Shown here: positions 58,551 to 64,000 of the stretch, one piece after another | Layout: each line of letters opens with the position of its first letter | Numbering within the stretch: position 1 is the stretch's first letter | DNA from: Bradyrhizobium sp. CSS354 | GTDB lineage: Bacteria > Pseudomonadota > Alphaproteobacteria > Rhizobiales > Xanthobacteraceae | NCBI RefSeq assembly: GCF_029051725.1 | Contig: NZ_JAACFU010000002.1 | Coordinates: 310,001-374,000, forward strand | Direction: 5' to 3' | DNA length: 64,000 nucleotides | Notes under the pieces: generated by a model | What the model was told of the DNA's origin: nothing | The model's database searches: none | What the model saw: only the letters and a program-made list of their open reading frames with translations | Program-made: the position numbers and the translations under genes

Positions 58551-58935
58551 GCGAGCCGGCCATCGCGGCTATATCGGCGCCCGGCCGCTGAACGGCAGCC
58601 GTACCCCCCAGCACGTCCAGAACATCGTGATCCGCGACTATGCGCGGCGGAAAAACCTGCACTATCTGCTCAGCGCCGCCGAGCACACCATGCCCAGCAG
58701 CTACATGGTGCTCGAGGACATCCTCGACGAGCTGCCGCGTTTGCGCGGCCTGATCCTCTACAGCATCTTCATGCTGCCGCCCGACGAGGCACGGCGGCGG
58801 GCGATCTATGACCGCGTGCTGAGCGAGGGCTGCGATCTGCACGCGGCCGTCGAGGAGATCACGCTGTCCTCGCGCGACAACATACAAGCCGTCGAGGACA
58901 TCCTGCTCGTCAACAAATTCGCGACTATCCTGTAA
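58543..58935 (+). CDS. LIC12192-family sporadic carbohydrate cluster protein
   Basis: 130 residues from ATG 58543. GYIGARPLNGSRTPQHVQN, VIRDYARRKNLHYLLSAAE and YSIFMLPPD match the small family TIGR04323 (LIC12192) as I remember it. No catalytic motif or function is known to me. The start, GHRGYIGxRP, resembles the N-terminal beta-strand of resolvase-like folds, and HVQNxxIRDY is the most conserved part. Close coupling to the 2OG oxygenase suggests the two work on the same step. Confidence 0.85.
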   Translation: MAERAGHRGYIGARPLNGSRTPQHVQNIVIRDYARRKNLHYLLSAAEHTMPSSYMVLEDILDELPRLRGLILYSIFMLPPDEARRRAIYDRVLSEGCDLHAAVEEITLSSRDNIQAVEDILLVNKFATIL

Positions 58936-58960
58936 CGATGCCGCGGACCGGTTCAGGACA

Positions 58961-59626
58961 ATGACCGAGATCAACCTGCTCCAGCCGATGCACGCATCGA
59001 CCAAGCGGAACTACGTTCAGCGGGTCGTCGAGCACGACAAGGCGGAATCCGCCACCGTCGCGCGGCAATGGGGATACGACTATTGGGACGGCGACCGCCG
59101 CTATGGCTACGGCGGCTACCGCTACGACGGACGCTGGCGCCCGCTCGCCCAGACCCTGATCGACCGCTACGGCATCAAGCCCGGGATGAGCGTACTGGAT
59201 GTCGGCTGCGGCAAGGGCTATTTGCTCTACGAATTCACCCAGCTCGTCCCCGGCCTCACCATCGCAGGCATCGACATCTCCGACTATGGCATCGCCAACG
59301 CCAAGGAGGAGGTGCGACCGCAATTGAAGGTCGGCAGCGCCGTCGAGCTCCCCTACCCCGACCATAGCTTCGATCTCGTGGTGTCGCTCGGCGTGCTCCA
59401 CAATCTTCCGCTCGAGGACGTCTTCCGCGCCGTGTCGGAGATCGAGCGCGTTGGACGCGGCGCCTCGAAATATCTGATGGTGGAATCGTTCCGCGACGAG
59501 CGCGAGAAGGCGAACCTGCTCTACTGGCAGCTCACCTGCCTGAGTTTCCATGGTCCGGAAACCTGGGCCTGGATCTACGACAAATGCGGCTACCGGGGCG
59601 ACCATGGGTTCATCTTCTTCGAATGA
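58961..59626 (+). CDS. class I SAM-dependent methyltransferase
   Basis: 221 residues. The SAM site is SVLDVGCGKGYLLYEF (about 77-92), followed by GIDIS, and FDLVVSLGVLHNLP is the post-I region. A Tyr/Gly/Arg-rich stretch before the core (YWDGDRRYGYGGYRYDGRW) is unusual. Probably an O- or N-methyltransferase on the cluster product. Its 3' end overlaps the cupin gene by 23 bases. Confidence 0.87.
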   Translation: MTEINLLQPMHASTKRNYVQRVVEHDKAESATVARQWGYDYWDGDRRYGYGGYRYDGRWRPLAQTLIDRYGIKPGMSVLDVGCGKGYLLYEFTQLVPGLTIAGIDISDYGIANAKEEVRPQLKVGSAVELPYPDHSFDLVVSLGVLHNLPLEDVFRAVSEIERVGRGASKYLMVESFRDEREKANLLYWQLTCLSFHGPETWAWIYDKCGYRGDHGFIFFE

Positions 59627-60224
59627 AGCAACGGGCCTGCGCCGGCCGGCCTCGTTGCGGGCGCAAAATCCCGAAGTGTATTATTCGGATGACGCCATCG
59701 TCACGGCGGACGACGCCACGATCGCGGAGCTGAAGCGCATCGCTGCCGGCAATCCGCGTCTGCGCAGCCGGCTGTGCACGCATCCCGAGCCCTCGTCCGA
59801 CCTTCACGAGATGCTGATCGTGCATCAGCGCGAGGCCTATGTGCGGCCTCACAAGCATTTTGGCAAACCTGAATCGTTTCACTTGATCGAGGGCACTGCG
59901 CAGGTCGTGATCTTCGAGGACGACGGCCGCATTCGCGATGTGCTCGATATGGCGCCGTACGGCCGGGGCGCGCTCTGCTATTACCGGATGCCCGAGCAGG
60001 TGTTTCACTCGATCCTGATCACCTCGGAGTGGCTGGTGTTTCACGAAACCACCGCCGGTCCGTTCGATCCCTCCCGCACGGCGTTTCCCGACTGGGCACC
60101 GGATGGCGGCGATGTGGCGGAGGTCCAGAACTACGTCACCAAGGTTGGTGCGCTCGCCACGGAGCATCTGGCCCATCGCCATACTTCACGAGCCATTCCA
60201 GCAGAGGTTTCTACCGATGACTGA
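59604..60224 (+). CDS. WbuC-type cupin metalloprotein
   Basis: 206 residues from ATG 59604 (MGSSSSNEATG); an ATG 54 bases earlier is also open but lies deeper in the methyltransferase gene. The cupin signature HKHFGKPESFHLIEGTAQ and the closing FHETTAGPFDPS match the WbuC family often seen at the end of O-antigen loci. Its metal and reaction are not established; sugar-nucleotide isomerisation is a guess. The overlaps on both sides (23 and 8 bases) show that it belongs to the operon. Confidence 0.82.
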   Translation: MGSSSSNEATGLRRPASLRAQNPEVYYSDDAIVTADDATIAELKRIAAGNPRLRSRLCTHPEPSSDLHEMLIVHQREAYVRPHKHFGKPESFHLIEGTAQVVIFEDDGRIRDVLDMAPYGRGALCYYRMPEQVFHSILITSEWLVFHETTAGPFDPSRTAFPDWAPDGGDVAEVQNYVTKVGALATEHLAHRHTSRAIPAEVSTDD

Positions 60225-61434
60225 CCATTGCCGCCTCTGCCATTCGACCAATTTGCGCCCGGTCATCGACCTCGGACAGATGCCGATTGCGCATCGGCTT
60301 CGGCACAGCCGCGACGAACAGGAGGAACGGTATCCGTTCGAGGTGCTGGCGTGTGGCGAGTGCGGCCTGCCCCAGATCGTCAAGCCGATCGATCCCGACA
60401 TTCTGTACCGGCAGTTCAACTACAATTTCAGCAGCTGGAAGCCGGAGCCGCACCAGGTCGACGAACTCGACACCATCGCCAAATTCTCAGCCCACCAATC
60501 CGTGTTCGAGATCGGATGCAATGACGGCCTGTTCATGGACAGGCTTCGCGAACGCGGTGCGAAGGTCTTGGTGGGCGTCGAGCCCAACCCGGTGTCCGGC
60601 AAGATCGCCCGCGAGCGTGGCATCAAGGTCTATGCCGACATGATCAGCCCGGCGCTGTGTCACGACGCGATTGCCGAGGCCGGCAAGTTCGACCTCGTCG
60701 TCTCGCGCCAGGTGCTGGAGCACATCGTCGATTTCGAGAACTTTTTCGACTGCGTGAAGATCGCGCTGCGCGACGACGGGCTGCTGTTCATCGACGTACC
60801 TGATTTCGCACCCGGCTCGACGGCGGGCGACCTCTCGGTCCTCTGGGAGGAGCACGTCAGCTACTTCACCGAGCCGACGCTGCTCGCGCTGCTGGCGCGC
60901 CACGGCTTCGAGGCGGTGTCGGTGAAGAAATACAATTTCAGCGGCGGCAGTCTCGCGATCGCAGCGCGACGCGCGACGCGCGACGTGACGGCCCCGCCCG
61001 CGCCATCCGGCGTCGGCGAGAAATTCGGTCGGCGCGCCAGGGAGTACGGCGCGCGTCTTCGCCCGATCCTCGCCAAGGCCCGCGCCAACAGGGCCGAAAT
61101 CGCCATCTACGGCGCCGGCTGCCGCGCCTGCACCTTCACCAATGCCCATGAACTCGGGGATCTCGTCGATCTCTCGGTCGACGACCAGAAGGAGCGCCAG
61201 GGCTTATTCCTGCCCGGGACCGGCATTCCGATCCGCCCGCCGGAGGACCTTGCCGGCAAGTCGAATCCGCTCGTCTGTCTTCTGGCCGTGAACCAGGAGA
61301 ACGAAGACAAGGTCGGTAGCCGACTACGTGAAAACGTGAAGCGTCCGCTCCACATCGTTTCGATCTTCGCGCCCTCGGACATCTGGAGCGAGCTCGATCG
61401 CCTCGAGGCGGCCGCGGGGTCGCGGCATGGCTGA
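60217..61434 (+). CDS. sugar C-methyltransferase-like protein, second copy
   Basis: 405 residues from ATG 60217 (MTDHCRLCHSTNLRPVIDLG). The same three-part layout as the reverse-strand gene at 46261: zinc Cys in CRLC and CGECGLPQ, SAM site SVFEIGCNDGLFMDRL, FDLVVSRQVLEHI, and a C-terminal domain with IYGAGCRACTFTN. HVSYFTEPTLLALL is characteristic. Two such enzymes in one locus suggest two C-methylations or two substrates. The end overlaps the next gene by eight bases. Confidence 0.88.
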   Translation: MTDHCRLCHSTNLRPVIDLGQMPIAHRLRHSRDEQEERYPFEVLACGECGLPQIVKPIDPDILYRQFNYNFSSWKPEPHQVDELDTIAKFSAHQSVFEIGCNDGLFMDRLRERGAKVLVGVEPNPVSGKIARERGIKVYADMISPALCHDAIAEAGKFDLVVSRQVLEHIVDFENFFDCVKIALRDDGLLFIDVPDFAPGSTAGDLSVLWEEHVSYFTEPTLLALLARHGFEAVSVKKYNFSGGSLAIAARRATRDVTAPPAPSGVGEKFGRRAREYGARLRPILAKARANRAEIAIYGAGCRACTFTNAHELGDLVDLSVDDQKERQGLFLPGTGIPIRPPEDLAGKSNPLVCLLAVNQENEDKVGSRLRENVKRPLHIVSIFAPSDIWSELDRLEAAAGSRHG

Positions 61435-62638
61435 GGACAAGCTCTTCAACTATTACGAACGCCAGGACGTCCTGCCGACGTTCGGGAATTTCAAATCCGC
61501 CGCCGAACTCGGAGCCTATGCCGGCCTGCGGCGCGAGTTGTTTTCGGACAAGCTGGTGCTGCCGCCGCGGTTGTTCCGCGATGCAGACGTGCTCGAATTC
61601 GGCCCCGATTCCGGCGAGAACGCGCTGGTGTTTGCAGGCTGGGGCGCGAACATGACGCTCGCCGAGCCGAACCGGCATGCGCACGCGAAAATCCAGGCTT
61701 ACTTCGCGCATTTCAGCCAAGCGGAACGTCTCCGCGAACTCGTGTCGTTCGACGTCGAAGGCTTTCGCAGCGATCGTCGTTTCGACATCATCGATGCCGA
61801 AGGATTCATCTATACGGTACAACCGACTGAAAATTGGCTCGGCATCTTTCACCGGCTACTCAATCCGGACGGTTACGCCGTCGTTTCCTACTACGAGCGC
61901 TACGGCGGCTTCTTCGAACTCGCGCTCAAGGCGATTCATGCGGCCGGCAAGGCACTGACGGGCCGTCCCGGACTCGAAACGGCGAAGCTGCTGTTCGACG
62001 CGAAATGGAACAGCATTCCGCACACGCGCAGCTTCGAATCCTGGCTGATGGACGTGCTCGAAAATCCTTTCGTCCGGCACCGCTACTTTCTCGACGCGGG
62101 AGCCTTGTGCACGGCGGCACATGAGCAGGGATTCGACATCCATTCGGCGTGGCCCGCCTATCGCGACAGCCTGGATGTCTACTGGCACAAGAAGGTTCTC
62201 TCCGACGACGAGAAGCTGCGGCGCGCGACGCGCCACCTCGGTCGCAGCCGTCTGAGCTTTCTCGGCGGACGGAAGCTCTATCTGACCGGCAAGACCAAAG
62301 CGGTCGACGCGATTTCGGCTTCGATCGAGACTCTGGTTCACGATGTCGACGCGATGATCGACGATCCCTTCGGCGACAGCCTGCCCCGTGTGATCGCGAA
62401 CCTCGCTTCGCTGCGCGAGACGATACCGACGACAGATGTTCTCGCCGACGATGCGTCCGACCTCGATGCCATCATTGCGACCCTCGACAGTTTCCATCGC
62501 ATCTTTGGCGCGATCGGGCGACGGGACGTGTCCACAGTTACCGCCCTCACCCAGTCAGACCAGGCGTTCATCCACACCTGGGGACAGCCGGCGCATTTCC
62601 TCGTTCTCCGGAAACGCTTCGAGGGTCCTAACAAGTGA
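61427..62638 (+). CDS. putative SAM-dependent methyltransferase with long C-terminal extension
   Basis: 403 residues. The N-terminal half is a class I methyltransferase fold with VLEFGPDSGENALVFA (about 55-70), LAEPN and FDIIDAEGFIYTVQP. The C-terminal half (about 230-403) is mostly helical and has no family I recognise. Sugar clusters often carry such proteins, some of them attaching to lipid or peptide intermediates. The end shares four bases (GTGA) with the last gene. The activity is inferred from the fold. Confidence 0.75.
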   Translation: MAEDKLFNYYERQDVLPTFGNFKSAAELGAYAGLRRELFSDKLVLPPRLFRDADVLEFGPDSGENALVFAGWGANMTLAEPNRHAHAKIQAYFAHFSQAERLRELVSFDVEGFRSDRRFDIIDAEGFIYTVQPTENWLGIFHRLLNPDGYAVVSYYERYGGFFELALKAIHAAGKALTGRPGLETAKLLFDAKWNSIPHTRSFESWLMDVLENPFVRHRYFLDAGALCTAAHEQGFDIHSAWPAYRDSLDVYWHKKVLSDDEKLRRATRHLGRSRLSFLGGRKLYLTGKTKAVDAISASIETLVHDVDAMIDDPFGDSLPRVIANLASLRETIPTTDVLADDASDLDAIIATLDSFHRIFGAIGRRDVSTVTALTQSDQAFIHTWGQPAHFLVLRKRFEGPNK

Positions 62639-63669
62639 GGCCGGGCATTGGCATCATCGGAACGGGCATGGTCGGCCAGATGTGCCACCTCGCCAATTTC
62701 GTCGCCAATCCCGCCTGCCGCGTTGTCGCGATCGCGGATCTGCGGCCTGATCTCGCCGCGGCAGCGGCGCAAAAATTCGACATCGCGCGGGTCTACGGCA
62801 CGCACCGGGAACTGCTGGCGGACAGCGAGGTGTCGGCCGTCGTCGTCGTGACCAAGCGTCGCGCCACCGGCCCGATCGTGCTGGATGCGTTGAACAGCGG
62901 CCGCCATGTGCTCTCGGAAAAGCCGATGGCCTACACCACGGCTCAGGCCGTTGCACTGGCCGAGGCGGCGCGGCGGCACAACCGCGTCTACAGCATCGGC
63001 TACATGAAGCGTCACGACGCCGGGGTGGCGCGCGCGATGGCCGAATTGGCGCGCCTGCGAGCGGATCAGTCGCTTGGACGCATTGTCGGCACGCGAGGCT
63101 GGTGCTTCGGCGGCAGCACGGGCCGGTCGCAGGACAATTTCGTCATGACCGGCGAGGTACGGCCGGACGGGCTCGAACTCTGGCAGGATGGCCCCGACTG
63201 GATGCCGGGCGCGATGCGACCCGGCTACGACAATTTTCTGAACGTGTTCAGCCATATCATCAACCTCGCACGCTACGTGCTCGGATCGTCACCGGCGGTC
63301 GCCGAAAGCACCATTGCGAGCTCGGGCGCGGCGACCGTGACACTCGACTTCGACGGCGTCGCCTGCGTGCTGCAACTCGCGAATGAATCCGAAGGCGTTT
63401 GGCGCGAGGGACTGAGCATCAAGTTCGAGCGGGGCGCGCTGACCATCGAATTGCCCCCGCCTTTTGCCGAGCAGGAGGCGGAGGTCATCCTCGATCAGCA
63501 AGGACAACGCACGCAATTGCCGCGCGACACCAGTTGGGCGTTTCAGCGTCAAGCCGATGCATTCGTCGCCGATATCGTGGAACGGAGGACGCCGCTGGCG
63601 TCCGGCGCAGATTCCGTGGCCGATATCGCCCTTGCGGAGGCGATCTGGAAACGGCAGGTCAGCGGTTAG
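62635..63669 (+). CDS. Gfo/Idh/MocA family oxidoreductase
   Basis: 344 residues from GTG 62635. NAD-binding GIGIIGTGMVGQ at the N-terminus, and the family signature SEKPMAYTTAQA (about residue 99-110) with its catalytic Lys. The C-terminal domain has GYDNFLNVFSHIINLARYVLG. It oxidises or reduces a hydroxyl/keto group of a sugar nucleotide, for example the step before a DegT transamination. It is the last gene of the forward operon and ends 73 bases before the tRNA gene on the other strand. Confidence 0.92.
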   Translation: MRPGIGIIGTGMVGQMCHLANFVANPACRVVAIADLRPDLAAAAAQKFDIARVYGTHRELLADSEVSAVVVVTKRRATGPIVLDALNSGRHVLSEKPMAYTTAQAVALAEAARRHNRVYSIGYMKRHDAGVARAMAELARLRADQSLGRIVGTRGWCFGGSTGRSQDNFVMTGEVRPDGLELWQDGPDWMPGAMRPGYDNFLNVFSHIINLARYVLGSSPAVAESTIASSGAATVTLDFDGVACVLQLANESEGVWREGLSIKFERGALTIELPPPFAEQEAEVILDQQGQRTQLPRDTSWAFQRQADAFVADIVERRTPLASGADSVADIALAEAIWKRQVSG

Positions 63670-63742
63670 GTTTCACGCCGTCCGGCGGCAATATCCCGAC
63701 GATGGCTGATCGCCCACATCCTAGCTAAGTGCTTGATTTCGC

Positions 63743-63818
63743 TGGCAGGAGTGGCAGGGCTCGAACCTGCGACCCCCGGTTTTGGAGACCGGTGCTCTAC
63801 CAATTGAGCTACACTCCT
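63743..63818 (-). tRNA. tRNA-Trp (anticodon CCA)
   Basis: The reverse strand folds as a full tRNA. The acceptor stem AGGAGTG/CACTCCT is perfect, the anticodon arm has CTCCAAA giving anticodon CCA (on the + strand, tttggag at 63780-63786), the T-arm is GCAGG-TTCGAGC-CCTGC, the discriminator is G, and CCA is encoded. It is 76 nt including CCA. Alphaproteobacteria often have tRNA-Trp just before secE; here 17.7 kb of sugar genes lie between. Confidence 0.98.
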
Positions 63819-63887
63819 ACGTGCCTCAAATCGTTCGGCCTTTTCCGGGTTGGCAGAGAACATTACGAGCACTCTGCTACCGGTTTG

Positions 63888-64000
63888 CTACCCAACGTCG
63901 TCGGCAGGTCTCTTTATGGCGGCCCGGAGTGCGCTGTCAACCGCGGCGGCCGCCTCGCCCTGCATGTTCGGCATCAGGTGGCTATAGATGTCCATCGTGA
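63888..64000 (-). CDS. C-terminus of a tyrosine recombinase/phage-type integrase (5' part outside window)
   Basis: The last 37 codons of a reverse gene that enters from beyond the right edge. TMDIYSHLMPNMQGEAAAAV is the hallmark end of phage-type integrases, with the nucleophilic Tyr in IYSH; AVDSALRAAIKRP follows and the stop is TAG at 63888-63890. It ends 69 bases from the 5' end of tRNA-Trp. It suggests a prophage or integrative element to the right. Whether the gene is intact cannot be seen. Confidence 0.82.
   Translation of the reverse strand, partial: TMDIYSHLMPNMQGEAAAAVDSALRAAIKRPADDVG

Noticed and set aside
63666..63872. Reverse 68-residue frame with SVAQLVEHRSPKPG and GVAGSSPATPA
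   Set aside because: This is the out-of-context translation of the tRNA-Trp gene, a well-known false protein in databases.

Overview
This window looks like an alphaproteobacterial chromosome, most probably Bradyrhizobium or a close relative (Nitrobacteraceae/Xanthobacteraceae group). The evidence is the high-GC codon use, the merged str-S10-spc-alpha ribosomal cluster without rpmJ or rpsD, a lid-less adenylate kinase between secY and rpsM, and the typical families around it. The assignment rests on protein-level recognition, not on a database search.

Layout. 1-6.7 kb: the 5' part of a DegP/HtrA-type periplasmic protease (reverse), a phosphate-selective-type porin and a zinc-free medium-chain dehydrogenase (forward), then a ClC chloride transporter and a DUF1330/SDR pair (reverse). 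6.8-26.2 kb: an essentially complete translation cluster on the reverse strand, read rpsL-rpsG-fusA-tuf-rpsJ-rplC-D-W-B-rpsS-rplV-rpsC-rplP-rpmC-rpsQ-rplN-X-E-rpsN-H-rplF-R-rpsE-rpmD-rplO-secY-adk-rpsM-K-rpoA-rplQ, closed by a strong intrinsic terminator. 26.8-32.2 kb: a three-gene accessory locus, with an FAD monooxygenase-like protein facing an ABC exporter and an amine oxidase-methyltransferase fusion. 32.3-45.9 kb: the secE-nusG-rplK-rplA-[D-2-hydroxyacid dehydrogenase]-rplJ-rplL-rpoB-rpoC cluster (reverse), also ended by an intrinsic terminator.

46.3-63.7 kb: an accessory sugar-biosynthesis cluster lying between secE and tRNA-Trp. Two reverse genes (C-methyltransferase, phosphoheptose-isomerase-like) diverge from sixteen tightly packed, often overlapping forward genes. 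These encode two NAD-dependent epimerases, a cytidylyltransferase-PfkB kinase with the reverse domain order of HldE, a HAD-type hydrolase, an APH-fold kinase, a split transketolase, two DegT/EryC1 aminotransferases, a 2OG-Fe(II) oxygenase, a LIC12192-like 'sporadic carbohydrate cluster' protein, several methyltransferases, a WbuC-type cupin and a Gfo/Idh/MocA oxidoreductase. The set fits synthesis of an activated, heptose-derived, amino- and/or C-branched or methylated sugar. No glycosyltransferase, polymerase or transporter is present, so the product must be used by enzymes encoded elsewhere. This is the best candidate for an undescribed system here.

The window ends with tRNA-Trp (reverse) and, 69 bp beyond its 5' end, the C-terminus of a tyrosine recombinase, so a mobile element probably continues past the right edge. 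Other oddities are a 101-residue histone-like Lys/Ala tail on adenylate kinase, a terminator-like hairpin between rpsK and rpoA, hairpins in many ribosomal spacers, and a convergent gene overlap in which an acidic tail on one strand is read as polyserine on the other.
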